Part shown: positions 7,750 to 15,167 of the stretch, in pieces
Numbering within the stretch: the stretch's first letter is position 1
How the letters are laid out: every line of letters starts with the position of its first letter
Origin: Paenimyroides viscosum
Lineage (GTDB): Bacteria > Bacteroidota > Bacteroidia > Flavobacteriales > Flavobacteriaceae
Length of the DNA: 44,152 bases
NCBI RefSeq assembly: GCF_003858535.1
Contig: NZ_RQTJ01000021.1
Span: 1-44,152, forward strand
Reading direction: 5' to 3'
Notes under the pieces: model-generated
Told to the model about the DNA's origin: nothing
What the model saw: only the letters and a program-made list of their open reading frames with translations
Databases searched by the model: none
Translations under genes and position numbers: made by a program

Positions 7750-8565
7750 CTATTTATTGTGTCTTCTGTAAGATTGTGTAATTGCGAATCCAGCCTCGTC
7801 GATAAAATGTGTTAATTTATCGATTTTAGTTGTAAATACGTTATAGAAAACAATAGCTAATGTAGAAGTACCAATACCTGTTGCAGTACACATTAATGCT
7901 TCAGAAATACCTGTTGCCAATGCAGATGAATCAGGTGAACCAGCTGTAGATAAAGCAGAGAATGCTTTAATCATACCTGTTACCGTACCTAATAAACCTA
8001 CTAATGTACCAATAGATACTAATGTTGCTAAAATGATCATGTTTTTCTCTAACATTGGCATTTCTAACACAGTAGCTTCTTCAATTTCTTTTTGAATAGT
8101 TTCTGTTGCTTTATCAGCATCAAAACCTTCGCGTTTAACTTCTTTTAACTTAATTAAAGCTGCTTTAACAACGTTTGCAACCGAACCTTTTTGGGTATCT
8201 GAAAGCTCAATAGCTTCATCGATTTGGTTTGCATTAACTAATGATTGTACTTTAGCAACATAAGCCTTAGCATCACCTGTACCAGACGCCTTACTAATAA
8301 CGAAAAATCTTTCAATTGCAAAAACAACTGTAGTAGTTAATAATCCAATTAATATGGCTATTACAAAACCTCCCTTATACATCATCCCCATTAAGTTACC
8401 TGGAAGTGGATCGCCATTAGGATCTCCATTCATAAAGTTACTTGAAGCCCCTAATACGAAATCCCAAATTACGTAACCAACTACAAGACATATTAGAATT
8501 GTTAGTGCCGCAGCAATGTTAGATAATCCTGAACTACTTGGATTTTTCTCAACTGTTTGTGTCAT
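7750..8565 (-). CDS. exbB: MotA/TolQ/ExbB proton channel family protein
   Basis: The 271-residue stator protein of the Ton motor. It has an extra N-terminal membrane segment (about 14-35), then the three standard helices of the family at about 65-88, 175-198 and 213-238. The conserved MotA/TolQ/ExbB pattern is seen as LVSIGTLVGLLGTVTGMIKAF and GISEALMCTATGIGTSTLA. It is first in the operon with two exbD and tonB. A perfect TAnnTTTG -7 box lies 67 bases upstream (8632-8639). Confidence 0.93.
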   Translation of the reverse strand: MTQTVEKNPSSSGLSNIAAALTILICLVVGYVIWDFVLGASSNFMNGDPNGDPLPGNLMGMMYKGGFVIAILIGLLTTTVVFAIERFFVISKASGTGDAKAYVAKVQSLVNANQIDEAIELSDTQKGSVANVVKAALIKLKEVKREGFDADKATETIQKEIEEATVLEMPMLEKNMIILATLVSIGTLVGLLGTVTGMIKAFSALSTAGSPDSSALATGISEALMCTATGIGTSTLAIVFYNVFTTKIDKLTHFIDEAGFAITQSYRRHNK

Positions 8566-8889
8566 CTTAATAAAATTTAAATTTAATGTTTACTCAATTT
8601 TTAAAATTAGTTTGCTTTCATTGAAGCAAGGCAAATTTACTTTTTTAGTTGAAATAAAAAAATAAAATTTAGCCTGTTATTATTTAAGAATTTAAAATTA
8701 ACTAAAAAGAAACAATTAATTTACTTTTTAATATTTTTTTACCAAATCCTTAAACATTAAACGTTTCACGTTCACTATTATTGTTTTTTGTCCGCAAATA
8801 TTTCTTAACAATTACATAACCTACCGTTTTATTGCATTTTTTTAGTTGAAAGAAGTTTATATCTTTATCAAAAAAAGAACAATTGTTTA
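8566..8889. other. Divergent intergenic region
   Basis: A 324-base AT-rich gap between exbB (minus) and the HerA-like gene (plus). It holds the exbB -7 box at 8632-8639 and, near the other end, TATCTTTA at 8860-8867 with a TTG at 8846-8848 (spacing shorter than usual). I see no small gene, hairpin or repeat in the rest. Confidence 0.6.
8632..8639 (-). promoter_or_regulatory. -7 promoter box for exbB operon
   Basis: Reads TAAATTTG on the minus strand, exact TAnnTTTG consensus, 66 bases before the exbB start. The -33 TTG is not evident at normal spacing. Confidence 0.45.
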
Positions 8890-10398
8890 ATGGATATCGA
8901 AAATTTCAAACTAAAAATTAAAGAAGGTTACAATTTTAAGACCGACTTTATTACAATTGGCGGTGCAATGATTAACAACGCACCGGTTGCTGATTTATTT
9001 ATAAACATACCTTTAAAAACACTAAACCGCCACGGATTAATTGCTGGTGCTACCGGAACGGGTAAAACCAAAACCATTCAAGTACTGTCTGAACAATTAT
9101 CAAACAAAGGCATTCCGGTTTTAATGATGGATATTAAAGGTGATTTCAGCGGAATTGCACAGCAAGGCGTAAAAACTGCTTTTATAGAAGAGCGACATGC
9201 TAAAATGAATTTACCTTTTGAACCAAACGCATTTCCTGTAGAATTACTAACCATATCAAAACAAAATGGTATTAGATTACGGGCAACAATATCAGAATTT
9301 GGACCTGTTTTACTTTCACGTATTTTAGATTTGAACGATACACAAAGCGGTGTAATGTCGTTGATCTTTAAATATTGCGATGATCATCAACTTCCACTAT
9401 TAGACTTAAAGGATCTAAAAAAAGTAATTCAGTTTATAACAAATGAAGGTAAAGAGGCTATTGAAAAAGAATATGGACGCGTTTCTACAGCATCTACAGG
9501 AGCAATTCTTCGTAAACTGATAGAATTGGAACAACAAGATGCCGATTTATTTTTCGGAGAAACATCGTTTGATATTAAAGATTTAATGCGAATTGATGAA
9601 AATGGTAAAGCTTTTGTAAATATTTTACGTTTAAACGATATACAGGATAAACCTAAATTGTTTTCAACTTTTATGCTGTGTCTTTTAGCCGAAGTTTACA
9701 ATACCATGCCGGAACAAGGCGACAGCGGACAACCAGAATTGGTTATTTTTATTGATGAAGCGCATTTAATCTTTAAAGAAGCCACCAAAACTCTTTTAGA
9801 TCAAATTGAAACCATTGTAAAACTGATACGATCTAAAGGAATTGGTTTGTATTTTATCACACAAAACCCAACCGATGTGCCCGACGGTGTTTTGGCGCAG
9901 TTAGGTTTAAAAATTCAGCATGCGTTACGTGCTTTTACCGATAAGGATCGAAAAGCCATTAAATTAGCATCGGAAAACTTTCCATCAACCGAATTTTATA
10001 AAACCAACGAAATTATTACACAGCTTGGTACAGGCGAAGCATTGGTTACGGTTTTAAACGAAAAAGGAATACCTACACCTTTAGCAGTTTGTATGATACA
10101 AGCACCAATGAGCAGAATGGATGTTTTGTCGCCCAATGAAATTGATGTGTTAATTGAAAAATCGACCTTAAAAAACAAGTACAATAATGTGGTTGACAGA
10201 GAAAGCGCTTATGAACTATTGAATAAAAAAATATCTGAAGAAAAACCTGCAGAAGTTGTAATTTCAAAATCAACAAAAACTTCAACACCTAAAAAAACCG
10301 AAGAAAGTTATTTTACCAAACAGGTTATTAAAGTTTTAACCAGCGCAACGTTTATACGTGGGGCTTTTGGAGTACTTACCAAAATGTTTAAAAAGTAA
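8890..10398 (+). CDS. HerA-like / DUF853 ATPase
   Basis: A 502-residue P-loop ATPase of the HerA/FtsK superfamily, DUF853 type. The Walker A motif is GATGTGKT (53-60); an MMDIKGDFSG segment (79-88) is typical of DUF853; the Walker B is VIFIDEAHLIF (285-295, Glu290); a polar FITQNPTDVP motif (sensor-like) follows near 320. The C-terminal about 70 residues are Lys-rich and low-complexity before a basic end. Members are usually called helicase HerA C-terminal domain proteins, but no NurA nuclease gene is next to it, so DNA end resection should not be assumed. It stands alone on the plus strand and converges on kmo across a shared terminator. Confidence 0.85.
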   Translation: MDIENFKLKIKEGYNFKTDFITIGGAMINNAPVADLFINIPLKTLNRHGLIAGATGTGKTKTIQVLSEQLSNKGIPVLMMDIKGDFSGIAQQGVKTAFIEERHAKMNLPFEPNAFPVELLTISKQNGIRLRATISEFGPVLLSRILDLNDTQSGVMSLIFKYCDDHQLPLLDLKDLKKVIQFITNEGKEAIEKEYGRVSTASTGAILRKLIELEQQDADLFFGETSFDIKDLMRIDENGKAFVNILRLNDIQDKPKLFSTFMLCLLAEVYNTMPEQGDSGQPELVIFIDEAHLIFKEATKTLLDQIETIVKLIRSKGIGLYFITQNPTDVPDGVLAQLGLKIQHALRAFTDKDRKAIKLASENFPSTEFYKTNEIITQLGTGEALVTVLNEKGIPTPLAVCMIQAPMSRMDVLSPNEIDVLIEKSTLKNKYNNVVDRESAYELLNKKISEEKPAEVVISKSTKTSTPKKTEESYFTKQVIKVLTSATFIRGAFGVLTKMFKK

Positions 10399-10403
10399 AC
10401 AAA

Positions 10404-10438
10404 AAAAACAAAGCAGACTAATTGTCTGCTTTGTTTTT
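10404..10438. terminator. Bidirectional terminator, HerA-like gene / kmo
   Basis: A perfect 15-bp stem (10404-10418 with 10424-10438, core AAAGCAGAC/GTCTGCTTT) with A-run and T-run flanks, able to end transcription from both sides. The last codons and stop of kmo (10418-10420) overlap it. Confidence 0.88.
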
Positions 10439-11779
10439 ATCTAACAAATCTAAAATATATTTTTCTATTTCGGTTGTTTGCCAATTTTCATGAATACCGG
10501 GAAGTTGCATTACATCTTCCATTACTTTTTTCTGCAAATCGCCAATTGCCAAAGCGTCTTCGTAAGGGTTTAAGCTAAAAGTAACGCGATCGTACAGCGG
10601 TAGCCATTTATCGGGATGTTGTTTAGTAAACCAAGCTTCTATTTTTTTCTGTAATAAGAAATCAACATCAGCCGTTTTGGTACTCATTTCAATAAAATTT
10701 CTGTAGGATAATTCGGCAATTGCATCGGCATTTGGCTTACGTATCTCTTGATATTTTTCAAAAACCTTTTCTATATCATCTGGAAATTCATCTAGCAAAT
10801 CACTTATCGCTGTAATATCTTCAAAACCAGCATTCATTCCCTGCCCATAAAAAGGAACAATTGCATGAGCAGAATCGCCAATTAAAGCCACTTTATCTTT
10901 ATAAGTCCACGGATAACATTGCATTGTTACCAATGAAGATGTTGGGTTTGTAAAGTATTCTTGATTTAGATTTATAATTAAATCTTTGGTATCAGAAAAA
11001 TATTCGTTGAAAAATTGAAGTAGTTTTTCTTCTGTATTAATTTCTTCGAAAGAATTTTTGCCTTCAAAGGGCATAAACAACGTACATGTAAATGATCCAT
11101 CGTCGTTAGACAGTGCAATAAGCATGAATTCACCACGTGGCCAAATATGAAACGAGTTAGGATCAATTTTGTGCGAACCATCTTCATTTGCAGGAATGGT
11201 TAATTCTTTATAGCCAATATTTAAAAATATCTGCGAATAATTAAACCTATTTTGACGCTGCATGCGGTGACGAATACGAGAAAAAGCACCATCGGCCGCA
11301 TAAACCTGATTAAATTGTTTGGTAGTAAATGGTCCGTGTTCGTTTTCACCTATATATAAGGTAGCGGTTTCTAAGTTTATATCCCAAATTTTCTGGTTAA
11401 ATTCAAACTTCACGCCTGCTTCTTCGGCTAAATCAATCATCATTCTGTTTAAACCACCGCGCGATATAGAATAAATAGCTTCGCCGTTGATGCCGTAAGG
11501 TTGAAAAGACAAAGAACCGTCTTTCATGTGTATAGCTCTTTTATCCATTGGAATAGCAATTTCTCTAATTTGATCACCAATTCCAACTTCATCTAAAGTG
11601 TGCCATCCACGAGTAGACATTGCTAAATTTATAGATCTGCCAGAAAATTTCACTTTACGAATATCTTCACTACGATCAAAAATAGTTACGTTGTAATTTT
11701 TTTTCTTAAGATAGATACCCAATAAGGTACCAACAAGTCCGGCACCTGCAACTGCAATATCTTTATTTTTTGTAAGCAT
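10418..11779 (-). CDS. kmo: Kynurenine 3-monooxygenase
   Basis: FAD-dependent hydroxylase that turns L-kynurenine into 3-hydroxykynurenine using NADPH and oxygen, in tryptophan breakdown toward quinolinate/NAD or anthranilate derivatives. The 453-residue protein has the FAD-binding GAGLVG (12-17), SGRSINLAMSTRG (46-58) typical of KMO, the ADG motif (162-164) and the second FAD motif GDSAHAIVPFYGQGMNAGFED (301 onward), which is diagnostic of the family. Length is normal. No kynureninase, tryptophan dioxygenase or 3-hydroxyanthranilate genes are in the window, so it is a stand-alone pathway gene. Upstream on the minus strand there is CAATTTTG, one base off the -7 consensus. Confidence 0.93.
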   Translation of the reverse strand: MLTKNKDIAVAGAGLVGTLLGIYLKKKNYNVTIFDRSEDIRKVKFSGRSINLAMSTRGWHTLDEVGIGDQIREIAIPMDKRAIHMKDGSLSFQPYGINGEAIYSISRGGLNRMMIDLAEEAGVKFEFNQKIWDINLETATLYIGENEHGPFTTKQFNQVYAADGAFSRIRHRMQRQNRFNYSQIFLNIGYKELTIPANEDGSHKIDPNSFHIWPRGEFMLIALSNDDGSFTCTLFMPFEGKNSFEEINTEEKLLQFFNEYFSDTKDLIINLNQEYFTNPTSSLVTMQCYPWTYKDKVALIGDSAHAIVPFYGQGMNAGFEDITAISDLLDEFPDDIEKVFEKYQEIRKPNADAIAELSYRNFIEMSTKTADVDFLLQKKIEAWFTKQHPDKWLPLYDRVTFSLNPYEDALAIGDLQKKVMEDVMQLPGIHENWQTTEIEKYILDLLDKNKADN

Positions 11780-11932
11780 GTTATAGCTTTTTGTTTACTT
11801 AATATTGTATGTTGATAAAAGTACAAAATTGTGCCGTTGCCACCAAAGTTTGCAAAAAAATATAAAAGTTAAAGTGGTATTAAAATATTTTTTTATTAAC
11901 TTTAGTACACTAATTTTTAAAAATAGTATGCT

Positions 11933-12091
11933 ATGAGAGATTTAATTTGGCTTATTGCCGTAGTACTAATTATTTTATGGGCTGTGGGATATTTTGGTTT
12001 CGCAGACGCCGTAGGAAGTTTTATACACGTTTTATTGGTGTTAGCAGTTATTGCTATTTTGTACCGATTAATTACTGGAAACAGACCTTAA
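11933..12091 (+). CDS. lmo0937-type small membrane protein
   Basis: A 52-residue protein, MRDLIWLIAVVLIILWAVGY and onward, with two hydrophobic helices (about 4-20 and 30-46) around a short GFADAVGSF loop and a basic end. This matches the lmo0937 family of tiny membrane proteins (length about 50, W-A-x-G-Y/F-F at the first helix end, HVLLVLAVIA in the second). Their function is not established; several are thought to be stress-linked. It sits alone between the kmo start and a shared terminator at 12098-12123. Confidence 0.8.
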   Translation: MRDLIWLIAVVLIILWAVGYFGFADAVGSFIHVLLVLAVIAILYRLITGNRP

Positions 12092-12097
12092 AAAATT

Positions 12098-12123
12098 AAA
12101 AACTCCTAAAAATAGGAGTTTTT
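12098..12123. terminator. Bidirectional terminator
   Basis: Stem AAAAACTCCTA/TAGGAGTTTTT (12098-12108 with 12113-12123, loop AAAA) followed by more T. It lies 6 bases after the lmo0937-type gene and directly after the lipoprotein gene stop (12126), so it serves both directions. Confidence 0.85.
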
Positions 12124-12125
12124 TT

Positions 12126-12794
12126 TTATCTTATACTGATATACTTAGGTGATATATGTTGGTACTTAATATTTTGAGATAGTATTTTAGCCATTTCTAT
12201 TGTTGATTTTTTGGCAGATTCATCAATTAAGTAATACACAAGTTCTTGGCTATCATTAACCTTCATAGGATCGTTTTCAGTTACAACATATCCCTGCGTA
12301 TTTGCCAAACTCTGTAAATTTGATAAATCTAAATTATCTTCAAGTTTAATTTCTATAATGTTTGTTTCTTTTAGAATTGCATATTTAGTTGACCCTTCTA
12401 TAAGTTTTTGAACATTATATACTTCAGTTATATTTTTAATTTGATTTATGTAACCATTTATTTTCTCACACGATAAATTACCTTCTTTAAAATACCCAAA
12501 TACAACTTTAGTAGAATAAGTTGATAATGGATCAACATAAATAGTTGTGATTTTTCCATCTGAATTAAGTGGTAAATCAAACAGCGAAAGCGCTTTTAAA
12601 CGTTCACTAATAACCCCATCAGAAATTCCTAAATCAAACGCTATTGCTATTACGTTGTTTTTTACATTTTTTACTAATTGTAGATCTTTTTGATAATGAG
12701 AAACTATTTGTTCATTACACAAATTCACAACATTATCGTCTGAAGAACATGAAAGCACAAAGAAAATTGTAAAAAGTGATAGTATTTTTTTCAT
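12126..12794 (-). CDS. Lipoprotein of unknown function
   Basis: A 222-residue predicted lipoprotein. The signal MKKILSLFTIFFVLSC ends in a lipobox with Cys16 followed by SSDD, a pattern often seen on flavobacterial lipoproteins. I do not recognise the rest, which has alternating hydrophobic patches but no known motif; it has two or three cysteines apart from the lipid anchor (LCNEQ, LSCEK). The gene starts one base after the stop codon of the frame-broken DUF6252-like gene upstream, so both were probably one operon. Function unknown. Confidence 0.6.
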   Translation of the reverse strand: MKKILSLFTIFFVLSCSSDDNVVNLCNEQIVSHYQKDLQLVKNVKNNVIAIAFDLGISDGVISERLKALSLFDLPLNSDGKITTIYVDPLSTYSTKVVFGYFKEGNLSCEKINGYINQIKNITEVYNVQKLIEGSTKYAILKETNIIEIKLEDNLDLSNLQSLANTQGYVVTENDPMKVNDSQELVYYLIDESAKKSTIEMAKILSQNIKYQHISPKYISIR

Positions 12795-12795
12795 G

Positions 12796-13307
12796 TTAAA
12801 ATTTTAAATCGAACCAACCGTCACGAACAGTATAGATAACACCTTTATCACCTACACAGTCGTAACTAAACGTACCAGTTATAATTTTGTTTGTATAATC
12901 TAGCTTTGCAATAGTAATGGTACCCCCCCTATTTCATTATTAGTACCACAATTTACGTATGGTATATTTGGTCCGTAATCTCATTATAAGCTTGCACATT
13001 TGAATTGAGCATTCCTTTAATTTGATACGTTTTACCTTCTTCTAGCAAAGTATTTGCAGAAATTGTTAATGTAGAATAAATATCGTTCTTACCTAACTTA
13101 ATGTGAATCCACGTAGTATTAATATTGAAGCTACATTGAATTTCCTTAGTTTCGTCAGAATCAAAAGAAGACATTCTTTTTTCCGTTGAATGTGTATTCA
13201 ACAGAATTACTGCCGCTCATTGTTAGCGGTAATTGTTTTAGTTCGTCATCAGAAGAGCACGAAGTGATAATAGTTAAGAAGCTTATAAAAGCTAGTATTT
13301 TTTTCAT
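12796..13307 (-). pseudogene. Frame-broken DUF6252-like lipoprotein gene
   Basis: Four overlapping reading-frame pieces together make one lipoprotein. Piece 1 starts at 13307 (MKKILAFISFLTIITSC, lipobox Cys17, then SSDD) and stops at 13161. Piece 2 (to 12953) takes over near an A6 run at 13177-13182 and contains WIHIKLGKNDIYSTLTISAN. Piece 3 begins near 12980 (YGPNIPYVNCGTNNEIGG). A run of seven G (12923-12929, minus strand) breaks it from piece 4, GTITIAKLDYTNKIITGTFS, ending DGWFDLKF. That ending is typical of DUF6252 proteins as I recall them. Either the gene is a pseudogene, or two of the three breaks are homopolymer sequencing errors. The 82-residue frame at 12953-13201 alone is not a real gene: it has a TTG start and no signal. 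Confidence 0.7.
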
Positions 13308-13335
13308 AAGTACATTTTAAGCAAAAGTAACAAAA

Positions 13336-13359
13336 AACTCCTAAATTTCTTTAGGAGTT
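13336..13359 (-). terminator. Terminator after yajC
   Basis: Stem AACTCCTAAA/TTTAGGAGTT (13336-13345 with 13350-13359, loop TTTC) with an A-run on the left flank for minus-strand RNA, 7 bases after the yajC stop. Confidence 0.75.
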
Positions 13360-13366
13360 CTGTTAT

Positions 13367-13657
13367 TTATGATTTCTCTACAACCGGAGAAGCATTTACT
13401 TTTTTGCTTAAATCTAAAGAGATTGCTGCTTTTTCCATTTTAATTTTCCCTGCCATTGTTTCTACAACCATTGTTGTTTCTGCAAGTTCAGAAATTCTTC
13501 CGTGAATACCGGCTTTAGTTACAATTTTATCGCCAACTTTAAGGCTGCTTTCAAATTCTTTTTCTTTTTTAACTCTTTGTTGTTGTGGGCGTATCATTAA
13601 AAAATACATTGCCGCCATAATTAAAACAAAAGGTAAAAATTGTTGTATGTTTTCCAT
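13367..13657 (-). CDS. yajC: Preprotein translocase subunit YajC
   Basis: Accessory subunit of the SecDF-YajC complex in the inner membrane. The 96-residue protein has one membrane helix (about 7-23, FLPFVLIMAAMYFLMIRPQQQ) with the family hallmark RPQQQR, then a small cytoplasmic domain with GDKIVTKAGIHGRI. It follows the DUF1573 gene by 6 bases and ends the nusB-DUF1573-yajC run, an arrangement common in Bacteroidota (from memory). Confidence 0.93.
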   Translation of the reverse strand: MENIQQFLPFVLIMAAMYFLMIRPQQQRVKKEKEFESSLKVGDKIVTKAGIHGRISELAETTMVVETMAGKIKMEKAAISLDLSKKVNASPVVEKS

Positions 13658-13663
13658 TATAAA

Positions 13664-14137
13664 TTATTCTGTTACGTTTGCTTTTACTGTTAGTATTTCG
13701 CTACCAGCTTCGGTGTTGGTTGTTAAGGTTACATTTTTACTTTGTAAACCTGCACTAGTTGCAGAAAATACTACTTTCATTTTTGCAGATGCACCTGGTT
13801 TAATTGGTTCAGATGGTTTTTCTGGAACAGTACATCCACATGATGCTTTAGCATCAATAATTACTAAATCTACGTTACCTTCGTTTCTTATTTCAAATTC
13901 AACTTCTGCTTTATCTCCTTTTTTCAACTCACCAAAATCGTGTACAGTTTCATTGAATGCAATTTTAGGAAAACCTGTTTGTGCATTTGCTGTATCTGTT
14001 GTAGTTGCAGCATCGGCTGTAGTTGTTTCGGTTGGTGCTGAAGTACCATCTTGGATAAGCGCCGAAGCATTTTCTTTTTTATTACAAGCCATTAAGCTTA
14101 ACGCAGCAAATCCGGCTGCAAACATTAATTTTTTCAT
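13664..14137 (-). CDS. DUF1573 domain lipoprotein
   Basis: A 157-residue lipoprotein. Signal MKKLMFAAGFAALSLMAC gives the lipobox Cys18. A Thr/Ala-rich linker (about 28-50) leads to one DUF1573 domain, an Ig-like fold with the pattern HDFGELKKGDKAEVEFEIRN and a conserved DAKASCGCTVPE. The Cys-Gly-Cys pair is typical of the family. Biochemical role is unknown; members are widespread in Bacteroidota envelopes. It lies 2 bases after nusB and 6 bases before yajC and is clearly co-transcribed. Confidence 0.85.
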   Translation of the reverse strand: MKKLMFAAGFAALSLMACNKKENASALIQDGTSAPTETTTADAATTTDTANAQTGFPKIAFNETVHDFGELKKGDKAEVEFEIRNEGNVDLVIIDAKASCGCTVPEKPSEPIKPGASAKMKVVFSATSAGLQSKNVTLTTNTEAGSEILTVKANVTE

Positions 14138-14139
14138 AA

Positions 14140-15084
14140 TTATTCGATTAATCCTCTTCCTATTTTGTTTAATTTATTGTCTTCACGGTATTCTTTAACT
14201 AAAGCGTCTAAAATTCCGTTGATAAATATACTGCTTTTTGGTGTTGAATATTCTTTTGCAAGTTCTAAATATTCGTTAATTGTTACTTTAACAGGAATTG
14301 ATGGAAACTTTTGTAGTTCACACACACCTAAATTTAAAATTATCGAATCGATTTCTGCGATACGATCTAATTCCCAATTACGGGTTTTATCTTCATATTC
14401 CTTAACAAAAACATCTGCATTTAAAGCCGTTTTTCTAAATAACTGCTTTGCAAATTCCTTATCTTCATCGTCTTTAAAAACCTTATTTAATTTAAAATAA
14501 GTATTTTCATCTTTTAATCCTTCTAATTGCTTTAGTATAGCGGTGTTTACAACTGGAATATCATCTATCCAAGAAATTCTGTAATCTTCTAAAAACTCAT
14601 AAATTTTTTCGTTCGGAGCAATAAAATCGGTAAACAATTTAATTAAGAATTCTTTATCTTCTTTAAAATCATTTACACCGTTTCGCATATAGTGTTTGTA
14701 TAATTCGCTTGCTTTTATTTCTTGTAACAAGGTTTTAATATACTGATCATTAACATGAAATTGATTAATATGTAACTCATCTAACCAATTATTTAATGTT
14801 TCGGAATTACTTAAAATTTGTAGCGCTAAATTATTGACAAACTTTTTATTGGGATTTTTTTCTTGTGGTGTAGCTAAATGTTTTTGTGCCGATACTTCTA
14901 AAAAATCATTCTCTACTTTCTGCAATTCAATTAATGATGACAACATTAAAAGATACAGCTCGCGAATGTTTTCTAAACTGTTAAAAAGATATTTTTCATA
15001 AACATCTAATTGATCGGATTGGTTTTGAGTCATTGCATAAATTGCTTGCAATACTTTTGAACGGATATGACGCCTGTTTACCAT
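14140..15084 (-). CDS. nusB: Transcription antitermination factor NusB, long form
   Basis: NusB binds boxA RNA with NusE (S10) and supports antitermination of rRNA operons. Standard NusB is about 140 residues; this one is 314. It begins NRRHIRSKVLQAIYA, a NusB-like helix, has a middle helical part (about 20-200) without known motifs, and the C-terminal NusB fold from about 205, with NADVFVKEYEDKTRNWEL, DSIILNLGVCEL and PVKVTINEYLELAKEYSTP, then SSIFINGILD. Long NusB forms are usual in Bacteroidota. It heads the nusB-DUF1573-yajC operon. The leader overlaps the hairpin that ends the ldh transcript (15113-15141). Confidence 0.9.
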   Translation of the reverse strand: MVNRRHIRSKVLQAIYAMTQNQSDQLDVYEKYLFNSLENIRELYLLMLSSLIELQKVENDFLEVSAQKHLATPQEKNPNKKFVNNLALQILSNSETLNNWLDELHINQFHVNDQYIKTLLQEIKASELYKHYMRNGVNDFKEDKEFLIKLFTDFIAPNEKIYEFLEDYRISWIDDIPVVNTAILKQLEGLKDENTYFKLNKVFKDDEDKEFAKQLFRKTALNADVFVKEYEDKTRNWELDRIAEIDSIILNLGVCELQKFPSIPVKVTINEYLELAKEYSTPKSSIFINGILDALVKEYREDNKLNKIGRGLIE

Positions 15085-15112
15085 GCTACTAAGAACTTAT
15101 TTTTATAAAGAA

Positions 15113-15141
15113 AAAGCGAAAATCAGATTGATTTTCGCTTT
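15113..15141 (-). terminator. Terminator after leucine dehydrogenase
   Basis: A perfect 13-bp stem AAAGCGAAAATCA/TGATTTTCGCTTT (15113-15125 with 15129-15141, loop 3 bases) followed on minus-strand RNA by a U-rich stretch. The nusB -7 box is immediately beside it (15143-15150), so the nusB leader would begin inside the hairpin. Confidence 0.85.
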
Positions 15142-15142
15142 G

Positions 15143-15150
15143 CAAAATTA
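15143..15150 (-). promoter_or_regulatory. -7 promoter box for nusB operon
   Basis: Reads TAATTTTG on the minus strand (TAnnTTTG exact). The start of transcription would fall a few bases on, in the ldh terminator. No TTG -33 at normal spacing. Confidence 0.35.
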
Positions 15151-15167
15151 ATACAATATTTTAATAT

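Noticed and set aside
8890..10398. HerA-NurA DNA repair or defence module
   Set aside because: No nuclease or defence partner gene is adjacent; only the HerA-like ATPase is seen.
12953..13201. 82-residue open frame as a separate gene
   Set aside because: Its start would be TTG with no signal; it is the middle piece of the frame-broken lipoprotein gene, whose lipobox start and DGWFDLKF end lie in other frames on both sides.
13647..14198. 183-residue plus-strand frame opposite DUF1573
   Set aside because: It runs antisense to the DUF1573 and nusB/yajC genes, which have clear family motifs; composition is as expected for a shadow frame.
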